This document shows positions 22,636 through 30,254 of a stretch of 64,000 bases of DNA, in pieces. Below the pieces are notes generated by a model, which did not search any database, was not told where the DNA came from, and saw only the letters and a list, made by a program, of their open reading frames with translations. The stretch comes from Blastocystis hominis (lineage: Eukaryota > Sar > Bigyra > Opalinata > Blastocystidae): contig NW_013171816.1 of NCBI RefSeq assembly GCF_000151665.1, positions 315,001 to 379,000 of the forward strand, given 5' to 3'. The position numbers and the translations under genes were made by a program. The stretch's first letter is position 1; each line of letters starts with the position of its first letter.

Positions 22636-23904
22636 TTAGAGTTCCATGATGCTTACCTTCAGTCGAGTGAAGTAATGTTCGATCGTGGTGTCTCCAGAAC
22701 GTAAGATTTGAATTTTCATATCTATAGGACGTACTGATGTGAATATGTTCGTGCTACTCAATGTCGTTGTTGGCACTGGATTATTCAAGCTTGCTTTAAT
22801 GATTGTAGCTGTCTCGACACCCATTACGAGAGTTGGCACGCTCGTGAATCCTACAAGTGCCTGTTCATAGTTGTCACAACGAAGTACGGCATCGATGGTG
22901 ATCATGTACGTCTTATTGGGTTCCAATTTGATGGGTGCAGAAAGGTCTGAACCTTCCGACGTGAGTGCCTCGCTAACAACCTGGTGTCCACTTGTCCAGG
23001 AGGTGTACTCGAATGTCTTACTCAATTTAGCCGATGTGGGTGATAACGAGACTGTGCCGTTTTCTTTGACTTCCATGACGTACTTGCCAGCAGTGGATGG
23101 GATTGTTAGCTTGGACACGTTGGTCCCATTGTTGTACACGAGACACTTTTCATTGCTAGTACACCCGAGGATGTCTTTGTAGACGATCTCAGGCGTGAGA
23201 TTAGTAAGAATTGGACTCTCATTGCTACTCTCGACCTTGAATGTCGCATAGCCTGCCGTGGTTGGCAGTGGTAGACCATAGGCTCTATCGTTCCAGTAGG
23301 TGACGATTCTCTGCCCATCAGATCCGATTCCTAGAGCTTCATGGAAAAGACTTCTTGGTGTGACCTTGTTGAACAGGAAGTCATTGTTCGAATCGGCTGA
23401 AAGGAAGAACGTTCCCGGCTTACTTGGTAAGAATAGATCCTTCGAATCACTCTTGGTCGAATTCCAGTTCGGTATCGCATACCAGTCCGACGTGCTCGTA
23501 AGTTCGAGTGCCTCGAAAATCACGGGCTTCGTCAACGCTTCCAATGAAGGACCACTATCCGGGTCAGTCGTGAGAATGAAAGAACCACTTTCTGGCAGAT
23601 TGATCGCTCCGAACGCCGAGTTATTCTTGAAGAAGGGAATAGCTCCATTGGTTGGAATGGTAATCGATTGTCCATCGCTGTCCTTGAAATACGAGTTATC
23701 CAAGGAAGTGAAATCTTCACCTGCGACCGACCATGTGTACACATCGTCAGTCTTGGTAAGCACGTAGTTGCCATTGGTCGACGGAAATGCGAACGTGTCG
23801 AATGAGCCGTCCGAGTAGTACTGGATACCATTCGTCATCTCCTTGCGCTTGAAGACACCGTTCTGGAGATATACAAGTTTCTCAGGTTGTGTTGGTGTTG
23901 CCAT
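22636..23904 (-). CDS. Fibre/spike-like virion protein, 422 residues
   Basis: Starts MATPTQPEKLVYLQNGVFKR. The body contains repeated beta-strand units with a loose (L/I)P(S/T)(T/N)(A/N)G-Y pattern (FAFPSTNGNYVLT, LPLPTTAGYATFK, LTIPSTAGKYVME), as in trimeric viral fibre shafts. The last about 130 residues (ASWTSGHQVVSEALTSEGS-type head, ending LKVSIMEL) look like a compact beta-sandwich knob. The gene diverges from the capsid gene over a 39-bp spacer and has a TAGTAAATG start. Role as receptor-binding or decoration fibre is inferred from repeat style and position; no sequence family is certain. Confidence 0.55.
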   Translation of the reverse strand: MATPTQPEKLVYLQNGVFKRKEMTNGIQYYSDGSFDTFAFPSTNGNYVLTKTDDVYTWSVAGEDFTSLDNSYFKDSDGQSITIPTNGAIPFFKNNSAFGAINLPESGSFILTTDPDSGPSLEALTKPVIFEALELTSTSDWYAIPNWNSTKSDSKDLFLPSKPGTFFLSADSNNDFLFNKVTPRSLFHEALGIGSDGQRIVTYWNDRAYGLPLPTTAGYATFKVESSNESPILTNLTPEIVYKDILGCTSNEKCLVYNNGTNVSKLTIPSTAGKYVMEVKENGTVSLSPTSAKLSKTFEYTSWTSGHQVVSEALTSEGSDLSAPIKLEPNKTYMITIDAVLRCDNYEQALVGFTSVPTLVMGVETATIIKASLNNPVPTTTLSSTNIFTSVRPIDMKIQILRSGDTTIEHYFTRLKVSIMEL

Positions 23905-23946
23905 TTACTATGGAGGAGAGAAAACAGTTTTTCCCTACAATAAATG
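23905..23946. promoter_or_regulatory. Divergent late-type promoter between fibre and capsid genes
   Basis: The 39-bp spacer has TAGTAAATG reading left and ACAATAAATG reading right, each ending in the ATG of its gene. TAAATG at the start codon resembles poxvirus-type late promoters (analogy, not homology). Same motif at 26005, 30169, 32591, 33329 and 33694. Confidence 0.55.
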
Positions 23947-25233
23947 GTTACTACAATTCCTCCTGTGCATAACTACGAATCGCAGATTGTGTTCAGCAAT
24001 CAGTCCAATAATATCAAGTCAACCGATGTGATCAATTGGACGATCGCACCATCCGGTGATGACGTGTACTTCAATCTCTACAAGTCACGAATGACCTTCA
24101 AGCTCAAGATCACCGGATTGGCAAATAACGCAACAGGTTCACCCAAGGTATTCTATGTTCCGGTGAAGAAGAACATGTCGGGCATTGTGAACAACACGAA
24201 GGTCACATACACCTATTGGAATGGTGAGAACCTGGCGTCCTTGCCTCTGAGTGCAGACAATGAAAACATCGGCCAGATCCGGTCACTCTTGAATGCGCTC
24301 ACGGACAACAAGCACAACAATGTGGTGAATGAAGGATTGAAGGAGCTGTCCTACATCTACTACGATGCATTGGACTACGATACTGACGATGAAACCGAGA
24401 GAGCTGCGGCCATCCTGGGTCGACCTTATGGTGGGAAGTTGTTCTACAACATGCTCAAGTTCGTACAGCCCAACAATTCGACCACGGCGTACACGACGAT
24501 CAATGTGAACTTTGCAGACATCTTCGAAGGTTGTTCTCAGGAACGATTCATCAATCTCACGCAGATGGATGCTCAGATCTATCCCACGAACGACGATGCA
24601 TACTTCTACATCGATGCTGGCAAAATCAATACCGCTACAAGTCCGGACGCTGTTCCATCAGCCACGGCTTTCACCGGTGTGTACTTCGATACGTGCACGC
24701 TTTGGTATCACAGTTACAAGACGAACGATGATTCGACCTTCGATCCTGAGGACACTCAGTTGGTGAAGAATCAGATCATGACCAAGACGTTCCGTATTCC
24801 AAGTGGGCAGGGATTCATCGATGATCGTGTGCTGGTCAACTTCCCCGTCAAGATGATGTTCATGATGTTCACGGACGACGATGGTGATTTCTCGGAACTC
24901 CTTGATGTGCGATTCAAACGTATCTCCTTGAACATCGCTGGTGAACAGAAGCGTATCATCAATGTGGACAACACGAACACACCCGACGGCATTGATCACA
25001 CTTTCTTCGAATGGATGGACTATCTTTGCAATAGTCGTTCCGACGAGTACGACACGCTGTTGACGTACAAGACCTGGTTGAATCAGTTCCGCATCTTCGC
25101 CTTCCCGTTGGCCGAGTGGTTCCCGATGCGAGCATCGAATCAGATCCAGTTCGAAATCGAGTTGGAAGAGGATGTTGCAGCGACGATCCAGATGCACCTC
25201 ATCATGATCCGTGCCAACACGGTGGGAGCGTAG
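23944..25233 (+). CDS. Major capsid protein (double jelly-roll candidate)
   Basis: 429 residues from MVTTIPPVHNYESQIVFSNQ. Length, predominance of short beta-like segments with long loops, and C-terminal QFRIFAFPLAEWFPMRASNQ followed by an alternating strand ending MHLIMIRAN fit the double jelly-roll capsid proteins of Polintons and related viruses. It sits beside the packaging ATPase on the same strand, the usual arrangement. It would form the pseudo-hexameric capsomers of an icosahedral shell. The family call rests on pattern and context; a structure prediction would settle it. The frame is intact, and a double hairpin follows the stop. Confidence 0.72.
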   Translation: MVTTIPPVHNYESQIVFSNQSNNIKSTDVINWTIAPSGDDVYFNLYKSRMTFKLKITGLANNATGSPKVFYVPVKKNMSGIVNNTKVTYTYWNGENLASLPLSADNENIGQIRSLLNALTDNKHNNVVNEGLKELSYIYYDALDYDTDDETERAAAILGRPYGGKLFYNMLKFVQPNNSTTAYTTINVNFADIFEGCSQERFINLTQMDAQIYPTNDDAYFYIDAGKINTATSPDAVPSATAFTGVYFDTCTLWYHSYKTNDDSTFDPEDTQLVKNQIMTKTFRIPSGQGFIDDRVLVNFPVKMMFMMFTDDDGDFSELLDVRFKRISLNIAGEQKRIINVDNTNTPDGIDHTFFEWMDYLCNSRSDEYDTLLTYKTWLNQFRIFAFPLAEWFPMRASNQIQFEIELEEDVAATIQMHLIMIRANTVGA

Positions 25234-25258
25234 CTTCCCCAAGCGTAAGGCTAACTTT

Positions 25259-25299
25259 GAGGCGACTTCGTCGCCTCGGGAGGCATCGCAGATGCCTCC
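25259..25299. repeat. Paired triloop hairpins after the capsid gene
   Basis: GAGGCGAC-TTC-GTCGCCTC (25259-25277) and GGAGGCATC-GCA-GATGCCTCC (25279-25299): perfect 8-9 bp stems with 3-base loops, one base apart. Likely transcript 3'-end or termination structure. Confidence 0.85.
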
Positions 25300-25326
25300 A
25301 TAACTAATATCACTTAAAGATTTCAA

Positions 25327-25348
25327 TAAATAAATATAAATAGATATG
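25327..25348 (+). promoter_or_regulatory. Start-site motif, AAATAGATATG
   Basis: AAATATAAATAGATATG leads into ATG 25346; member of the non-late start-context class. Confidence 0.45.
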
Positions 25349-25879
25349 AGCAACAAGATTCAGGTTTTCGATCTTTCCAATGCTTCCAATGTGTCTCTCA
25401 CTTCGAATGGATTCAAAAGAGATGGCGAATCGGCTAAGTATGTCTGCAAGATCACCGATGCTACCATTGTTTTCGTGGGTGACAACTCGAAGTTCGAAAC
25501 AGACAAGAAGAAACTGTTCAACACTTTCTCCATCACACTGCCCAAGGAGCAATCGGAAGAGTTCAAAAGAATTCTTGATGAGACGAAGAGAGATAGTCGA
25601 TCGTACAGTGAATACGAAGGTGAGATCCAGTTCAAAGTGAAATTGAGTCCGAACAAGAAGATCGTGAATAACGACAAGAAGCCTATCAAGATCGATCTGC
25701 GAAATGTGCCCTGTGCCGATCTTCGCGAATACAAGGATGCAACGATCGATATCGTAGTAACTGGTACGAGCAATGAATTTGAGGGCAAAAATGGTGATAT
25801 GTTTTCGTACATATCACTCACGGCAACTCAAATCAAGATCAAGAGTATGAATAGTGTCTTCGATTGCGATTTCTTGTAA
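25346..25879 (+). CDS. Viral protein of unknown function, 177 residues; possible ssDNA-binding protein
   Basis: MSNKIQVFDLSNASNVSLTS, then charged, beta-rich sequence with FETDKKKLFNTFSITLPKEQ and a C-terminal KGATIDIVVTGTSNEFEG-like strand pair ending FDCDFL. An acidic C-terminal tip and single OB-fold-like size are features of viral ssDNA-binding proteins, but I recognise no diagnostic motif, so this is a guess. It lies between capsid and ATPase genes on the same strand. Confidence 0.45.
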   Translation: MSNKIQVFDLSNASNVSLTSNGFKRDGESAKYVCKITDATIVFVGDNSKFETDKKKLFNTFSITLPKEQSEEFKRILDETKRDSRSYSEYEGEIQFKVKLSPNKKIVNNDKKPIKIDLRNVPCADLREYKDATIDIVVTGTSNEFEGKNGDMFSYISLTATQIKIKSMNSVFDCDFL

Positions 25880-25946
25880 GACGTATGTGTGATAGATTCC
25901 TTTTTCACTTTGGGCGTCGCGGATGTCGTGATAACCAAAGTAAATA

Positions 25947-25984
25947 GGGGCAACTGCGTTGCCCCGGGAAGCCTTCGGCTTCCC
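25947..25984. repeat. Paired triloop hairpins before the ATPase gene
   Basis: GGGGCAAC-TGC-GTTGCCCC (25947-25965) directly followed by GGGAAGCC-TTC-GGCTTCCC (25966-25984). Arm sequences differ from the pair at 25259 although the fold is the same. Confidence 0.88.
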
Positions 25985-26004
25985 ACGAAGTTCCTCCCTA
26001 ATAA

Positions 26005-26889
26005 ATGGAAGATAGTCCGTACATTCCCAACATTGATACAACATTGCTCGCTATCAAGAACCGAATAAGACGATTTAACCATCGATGTCCGTACAACAAC
26101 AAACGATTGACGAGAAGAACAGAAAATACGCTCAATCAAGCCGAAGTAATGCAGGATACCATCAAACAACGGATGGAGAATGAAACCGATGAAGAAAAGA
26201 GCAAGCAATATGCCAAAATACTGAAAGAATTAGCCGACTACATCCAACCAGAGCAGACCATTGACGAGCAATTGCAAGACCTTCGACAAAACAAGGAGAG
26301 CATGGGCATTATGAAGTTCGACTGGGAACTCGATTGTCAGGACACATTCCTCAATCAATTCACACTCATCATTGCTCCTTCCAAGTCGGGTAAGTCGTTC
26401 CTCATCAATCAGTTGTGCTACGAGATACCTCATTCGTTCGACAAGATTTGCTTCTTCATGGGAAAAGTGAGCTATGAAAACAAGTGTCCACAAGTGCTCA
26501 AACATGTCGCCAACAAAGCAGGCATCAAGACGCAATGGATCAACACTGACAACGAAGTACGTCCTGACTTTACCGATAGTGAGGACGTCGCGTACAAACA
26601 ATTGAATGAGGATGGATCAAGTGTGGCGATCTACAACGACACCACGTATCCGTCCATCTACATCTTCGACGACTTGTACACGAAGCCGAACGATCACTGG
26701 GTGGTGAACTTCATGGACACCATGGCTTGCATGAGTCGACATCGGAAGACCAGTTGCTTCATTGCATTCCAAGGATTCACTCACTTGAGCAACAAGATCC
26801 TGGACAACGCCACTCGAATCTTCTTGTACTACGACATCCTTGGACGAGAGGATCTGTGGCGCAAAATGAAGGATACCACCACCGAGTAA
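26005..26889 (+). CDS. Genome-packaging ATPase (FtsK/HerA, A32-like), N-terminal part
   Basis: Start in CTAATAAATG. An N-terminal helical, charged region is followed at about residue 125 by a Walker A (LIIAPSKSGKSFLIN) and at about residue 218 by a Walker B with paired acids (SIYIFDDLY), then a sensor-like SCFIAFQGFTHLSNKILDNA. This is the viral packaging ATPase that pumps DNA into capsids. The frame ends at TAA 26887-26889 in an (ACC)3 run, and the conserved continuation (NLSEVLRDIQMGMHTRWYY) follows in the +1 frame, so the gene is broken by a one-base shift unless the virus uses frameshifting. Confidence 0.82.
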   Translation: MEDSPYIPNIDTTLLAIKNRIRRFNHRCPYNNKRLTRRTENTLNQAEVMQDTIKQRMENETDEEKSKQYAKILKELADYIQPEQTIDEQLQDLRQNKESMGIMKFDWELDCQDTFLNQFTLIIAPSKSGKSFLINQLCYEIPHSFDKICFFMGKVSYENKCPQVLKHVANKAGIKTQWINTDNEVRPDFTDSEDVAYKQLNEDGSSVAIYNDTTYPSIYIFDDLYTKPNDHWVVNFMDTMACMSRHRKTSCFIAFQGFTHLSNKILDNATRIFLYYDILGREDLWRKMKDTTTE

Positions 26890-26890
26890 T

Positions 26891-27391
26891 CTATCCGAGG
26901 TACTTCGTGATATCCAGATGGGCATGCACACACGATGGTACTACCTGGACGATGATTCGTTGGTCGAGTACGTTCCATACGAGCTGAGTAGCAAACAACA
27001 AGCAATCAACAAGATGCGATCGAAGTTACCGAAGGCATTGAGTGATGAACGAAAACGCAAAGAAGTGGAAGAGAAGCAACGACAAGTACAGCAACTCGAA
27101 GAGGAACTTGGACGCACTTCCGACAATAAGAAGACCAAAGTGAATAAGGGACGCACGTACAATCTCTTGGACATCAAAGAAGCCGTTGAAATCAAACCAC
27201 AGGACTACAGCAAAGCCATCAACACGAAGGAATTCCAGTTCGTACAGAAACCGAGAGATGGAACGCAGAACTGGGAGCTAGGGGGAGCGAAGCTCCCCAG
27301 GGAAGCTACGCTTCCCAAGGCTCCGAGTGATAGAGTCGCTCCAAAGCAGAAGAAAGGTAAGGGACTGCGTTCCAAGTACGATTTGACATAA
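26891..27391 (+). CDS. Packaging ATPase, C-terminal part (+1 frame)
   Basis: Open in the +1 frame from just after the stop of the upstream ORF; first ATG 26918. It reads NLSEVLRDIQMGMHTRWYY, a coiled-coil DERKRKEVEEKQRQVQQLEE, and a basic C-terminus KGKGLRSKYDL. Within its last 40 codons lies a hairpin pair read in frame as GGAKLPREATLPKAP. Its direct continuity with the upstream ATPase frame suggests a single ancestral gene of about 460 codons. Confidence 0.6.
   Translation, partial: LSEVLRDIQMGMHTRWYYLDDDSLVEYVPYELSSKQQAINKMRSKLPKALSDERKRKEVEEKQRQVQQLEEELGRTSDNKKTKVNKGRTYNLLDIKEAVEIKPQDYSKAINTKEFQFVQKPRDGTQNWELGGAKLPREATLPKAPSDRVAPKQKKGKGLRSKYDLT
27282..27316. repeat. Hairpin pair inside the ATPase C-terminal coding region
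   Basis: GGGGAGC-GAA-GCTCCCC (27282-27298) and GGGAAGC-TAC-GCTTCCC (27300-27316), in frame. It shows the hairpins are not confined to intergenic DNA. Confidence 0.88.
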
Positions 27392-27407
27392 CCGTGATGG
27401 CCAAAGA

Positions 27408-27447
27408 GGGGCGAAACTATGTTTCTCTCCCGAGGCAACGTTGCCTC
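27408..27447. repeat. Imperfect plus perfect palindrome between ATPase and KilA-N genes
   Basis: An imperfect stem GGGGCGAAAC-TAT-GTTTCTCTCCC is followed by the perfect palindrome GAGGCAACGTTGCCTC (27432-27447), placed between two convergent gene ends. Confidence 0.7.
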
Positions 27448-27482
27448 CAAAGTGAAAAAGGATCGATCATGTTTACTTTGGG

Positions 27483-28625
27483 CTAACCATCCAAGTCATT
27501 TCGCCAACCAAGGCCAACACGAGCCTGCTTTGCTTCTTTCTCTATTTCTGGAATAATGTCAAATCTCTCTTTTTCCCATACATCCATTGGAATCGTATAA
27601 TGAGTCTTACGTACCTTTTTCCCACCATACTTCTTACACAAGTCTAAAAGGATTTTATCGATCTCGTCTTTGAACGTGAAACCATTTGGTATGTCTTTCA
27701 CTCTATACACACATACACGTCCCTCTCTATCCATTTTGGAACATGTACTCTTCCATTTATCTGATTTAACATGTTGTGAATAGATGTGCACATTATCATC
27801 ATTTTCAACGATAATGTACGTTATGAAAAAGTACCATTGTTGACCTACTTTATTTGGCACACGGCGATCCTTCAATTCCTTGTTCGCATGGGTCAGCTCT
27901 TCATTCGCACGTCTCAGCTCTTCGTTTGCCTTTCGAAGGTAGTCATTGTCCTCCTGTCGAAGACGTGTTAGGAATCTAAGCACATCGCAGGCAAATGCAG
28001 GATCGGCCCACATGAGGCATGCGTGAAGTAGCTCTTCGCAGATGATGTAACCCTGATTAGCACCACCAAAATCAGAGAATGAAATATACTGAATCACGTC
28101 GCAAATATCAAACTTGTCGTTTTGGGTGCCCTTTGACGGTAGGTCGGAATTCCGACCTACTGTAGAATGACTGTTTTTGGCACTATTTTCACCCTCTAGT
28201 CCCTCGTTTGACAGGGGGTGGGAATTCCCACGAGCTGTAGAATGACCGTTTTTGGCACTATTTTCACCCTCTAGTCCCTCGTTTGACAGGGGGTGGGAAT
28301 TCCCACGAGCTGTAGAATGACCGTTTTTGGCACTATTTTCACCCTCTAGTCCCTCGTTTGACAGGGGGTGGGAATTCCGACCTACTGTAGATTGGCCCTC
28401 TAGACCCTCGTTTGACAGGTGGCTGGAATTCCAGCCACCTGTTTTTGCCATGTGTTCGATCAGTTCTTGGGTTTGCTTATTCTCAAGGTAATGTTTGAAT
28501 CGCTTGTTTGTACCGTGCTTCTCGTTGTACTGTCTCAACAGATCAGAGACAAGGTACATTCGAATACCATTATCAAGGCACATACGAATCTTGTAGTCGT
28601 AGAAGTCAATCTCTTCGAATTTCAT
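27483..28625 (-). CDS. KilA-N domain protein with expanded repeat insert, 380 residues
   Basis: N-terminal half-domain IRMYLVSDLLRQYNEKHGTN-KRFKHYLENKQTQELIEHM and the partner segment SFSDFGGANQGYIICEELLHACLMWADPAFACDVLRFL form a KilA-N (viral DNA-binding) domain, separated by a low-complexity insert of about four 25-residue repeats (NSHPLSNEGLEGENSAKNGH). A heptad coiled coil (RKANEELRRANEELTHANKE) and a C-terminal globular region (QQWYFFITYIIVENDDNVHI; DREGRVCVYRVKDIPNGF) follow, as in KilA-N/DUF3627-type proteins of large DNA viruses. Lik early regulator: its ATG has the AAATAGAAATG context, unlike the virion genes. Confidence 0.72.
   Translation of the reverse strand: MKFEEIDFYDYKIRMCLDNGIRMYLVSDLLRQYNEKHGTNKRFKHYLENKQTQELIEHMAKTGGWNSSHLSNEGLEGQSTVGRNSHPLSNEGLEGENSAKNGHSTARGNSHPLSNEGLEGENSAKNGHSTARGNSHPLSNEGLEGENSAKNSHSTVGRNSDLPSKGTQNDKFDICDVIQYISFSDFGGANQGYIICEELLHACLMWADPAFACDVLRFLTRLRQEDNDYLRKANEELRRANEELTHANKELKDRRVPNKVGQQWYFFITYIIVENDDNVHIYSQHVKSDKWKSTCSKMDREGRVCVYRVKDIPNGFTFKDEIDKILLDLCKKYGGKKVRKTHYTIPMDVWEKERFDIIPEIEKEAKQARVGLGWRNDLDG
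28139..28441. repeat. 75-bp tandem repeat with palindromic GGAATTCC nodes
   Basis: GGAATTCC recurs at 28146, 28221, 28296, 28371 and 28425 (75, 75, 75, then 54 bp apart). The outer nodes are long perfect palindromes: 22 bp at 28139-28160 (GTAGGTCGGAA and its complement) and 26 bp at 28416-28441 (CAGGTGGCTGGAA and its complement). Inner nodes are only partly palindromic. All is coding and in frame. Confidence 0.92.
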
Positions 28626-28646
28626 TTCTATTTGTATTTATGTATT
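28626..28646 (-). promoter_or_regulatory. Start-site motif of the KilA-N gene, AAATAGAAATG
   Basis: Minus strand reads ACATAAATACAAATAGAAATG into the start at 28625. Shares AAATAGAAATG exactly with the gene at 22206. Confidence 0.5.
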
Positions 28647-28675
28647 GAACTCTTTTAAGTACAATAGTTACAGTA

Positions 28676-28708
28676 GGGGACACTACGTCTTCCCCTGCTT
28701 CGCTTCCC
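28676..28708. repeat. Imperfect hairpins between KilA-N and protease genes
   Basis: GGGGA-C-AC-TAC-GT-C-TTCCCC overlaps a second GGGGAAGCGAAGC arm; less regular than the other pairs and placed after the protease stop (minus strand). Confidence 0.6.
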
Positions 28709-28709
28709 C

Positions 28710-29099
28710 TTACACCCTCTGGATAGCTGGGTCAACAGCGTCGTGCGTGTACAAGTGAAGGAGTGCCAAGTAGCCACAGTTGTTGGCAAAGATCGACTGG
28801 TATTTCACTTTGTTCACACGGAACACACGGTTCGTACCTGTCAACGGGAAGTCATTCATCTCACCAAAGCTGTCCTGGTAGTTCAGTGTTCCGTCGTCTT
28901 CACGGAAGCAAGACACGAAGTGGCCGAGCTTACCACCGTCTTCAAAGGGTATCCAGATGATGCAATTCGCCGGTTCTTTGTACTCTTTGGCCAGTCTCTT
29001 GTACTTGTCCAATTCCATCACATCGAAGTCGGGTATCTCGAGTTGCTTGGCCAGTTTTCGAACTTCATCGAAAGTCATTGGTTCAGCATCCACATTCAT
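28710..29099 (-). CDS. Adenain-like (Ulp1/C5) cysteine protease
   Basis: 129 residues from MNVDAEPMTFDEVRKLAKQL. Catalytic layout is readable: H60 in KLGHFVSCF, D76 in NYQDSFGE, Q101 in KYQSIF and C108 in NNCGYLALL, the His-Asp-Gln-Cys order of adenovirus and Polinton maturation proteases. It would cleave virion precursors at GG-A type sites, which abound in the upstream gene product. The conserved spacing is intact. It is somewhat short; the frame remains open upstream of the Met through the hairpins into the end of the preceding gene (VLSKLYKHGYMNV), so the true N-terminus may be longer. Confidence 0.8.
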   Translation of the reverse strand: MNVDAEPMTFDEVRKLAKQLEIPDFDVMELDKYKRLAKEYKEPANCIIWIPFEDGGKLGHFVSCFREDDGTLNYQDSFGEMNDFPLTGTNRVFRVNKVKYQSIFANNCGYLALLHLYTHDAVDPAIQRV

Positions 29100-29129
29100 G
29101 TATCCATGCTTGTAGAGTTTACTTAGTAC

Positions 29130-29170
29130 GGAGGAAGCAGAGCTTCCTCCCGGGGCAGCGTCGCTGCCCC
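29130..29170. repeat. Paired triloop hairpins upstream of the protease
   Basis: GGAGGAAGC-AGA-GCTTCCTCC (29130-29150) and GGGGCAGC-GTC-GCTGCCCC (29152-29170), abutting the TGA of the upstream gene at 29171-29173. Confidence 0.88.
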
Positions 29171-30169
29171 TCAGTACACTCTCCTTCGAATCACTGACTT
29201 CTCTATCTTGTTCTCGTTCTGGGGCAGGGCTGTGAGGATGCGATTCTTTTTTTTCGTCGGGACTTCAATTGCTTGTGTCTCGTTGTCCAGGTCAGAAATA
29301 TCGTAACCAGTGCCGGCTTTGCTTTCCTTGCCCTGAATCTGGTTTGCCACATCGCTAACCGTACCCTTCGCCATGTCACCTATCACATTCGCGAGCTGCT
29401 TCACGGTGTCCGATCCTGTCTTCTGGGATACATAGTTCACACCCTTGTTGATCGCGTTGTTCGCGGCATTCGTGCCAGCATTGACCAGGATATCGGTGAT
29501 GGGTTTTAACTTGTCGGCATTGTTGTCGTACCAACCTTTGATCTTGTTCCAGGCATTCTTGAAGAACGTGCCAACACGACTTGAACCGGCGTACAAGGCT
29601 CCACCTCGGACTTCGATGTTTTTACTTTGTCGTTCGATGGCTTTCATGGTCTTCAACACGTCGTCGTAATCGCTAGGGTTGATTCCATTGAGGAACACAG
29701 CAGAAGCTCCTCCGAATTTGAGTGCACCTCCCTCCTTACCACTAATCAAACTTTTGAGACTCGAGATGATCTGTGGAGCCATCTGAATGAGCGCTGGGAT
29801 GATCGTGGCAGCGATGGTACCAAGTGCTCCGCCTTTCTTTAGTCCGGTCAGCTCGTTCATCAATTGCGCTTCATTGAATGCCAGTGCTCCAGCGGATTTA
29901 GAGTCTGTCTGACATGCACCACCTTCCTTGAAAGCAATGGCTCCACCGGTGTCCTTGGTCGCCCCATTGAAAGCAATAGCACCAGCTGTTTTCGTCTTAC
30001 TAGCTCGTTTTGGTGTTCGCTTTCGTGATCGCTTTGATTGCACTGGTGCTTCGAGTTCCTTGTGTAGATTCAATGTCTTGCGTCGATCCACAATCGTTCC
30101 ACTATCCTGTTCTCGGAAATCGGGTTCGCCATAAAAGGCAGATATATCAACAGTGAATGGAATTGCCAT
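29171..30169 (-). CDS. Minor virion protein, pVI/pX-like, with repeated GG-A processing motifs
   Basis: 332 residues from MAIPFTVDISAFYGEPDFRE, TAAATG start. A basic stretch (KRSRKRTPKRASKTK) precedes a series of AGAIAF, TGGAIAF, EGGA, SAGALAF, KGGAL, EGGAL and RGGAL motifs, which resemble adenain cleavage sites. A hydrophobic amphipathic segment (LGTIAATIIPALIQMAPQII) and a later Trp/Lys helix (FFKNAWNKIKGWYDNNADKL) recall adenovirus pVI, the membrane-lytic internal protein. No direct sequence family can be proven by eye. Its place next to the protease and among virion genes supports a processed internal capsid protein. Confidence 0.6.
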   Translation of the reverse strand: MAIPFTVDISAFYGEPDFREQDSGTIVDRRKTLNLHKELEAPVQSKRSRKRTPKRASKTKTAGAIAFNGATKDTGGAIAFKEGGACQTDSKSAGALAFNEAQLMNELTGLKKGGALGTIAATIIPALIQMAPQIISSLKSLISGKEGGALKFGGASAVFLNGINPSDYDDVLKTMKAIERQSKNIEVRGGALYAGSSRVGTFFKNAWNKIKGWYDNNADKLKPITDILVNAGTNAANNAINKGVNYVSQKTGSDTVKQLANVIGDMAKGTVSDVANQIQGKESKAGTGYDISDLDNETQAIEVPTKKKNRILTALPQNENKIEKSVIRRRVY

Positions 30170-30177
30170 TTATGTAT

Positions 30178-30216
30178 GGGGAAATCGTAGATTTCCCCGG
30201 GGGCACGAAGTGCCCC
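30178..30216. repeat. Paired triloop hairpins, 30.2 kb
   Basis: GGGGAAATC-GTA-GATTTCCCC (30178-30198) and GGGGCAC-GAA-GTGCCCC (30200-30216), between two minus-strand genes, immediately upstream of a CATAAATG start. Confidence 0.88.
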
Positions 30217-30254
30217 ATGCCTACAAAGTGAAAAGAAGATCAAAGATATATTCA

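Noticed and set aside
24658-25356. Long minus-strand ORF opposite the capsid gene
   Set aside because: Antisense shadow of a well-supported capsid frame; no homology pattern and no start motif.
28139-28441. CRISPR-like array
   Set aside because: Repeats are 75 bp, in frame inside a viral gene, with no distinct spacers and no cas genes; the genome is eukaryotic.
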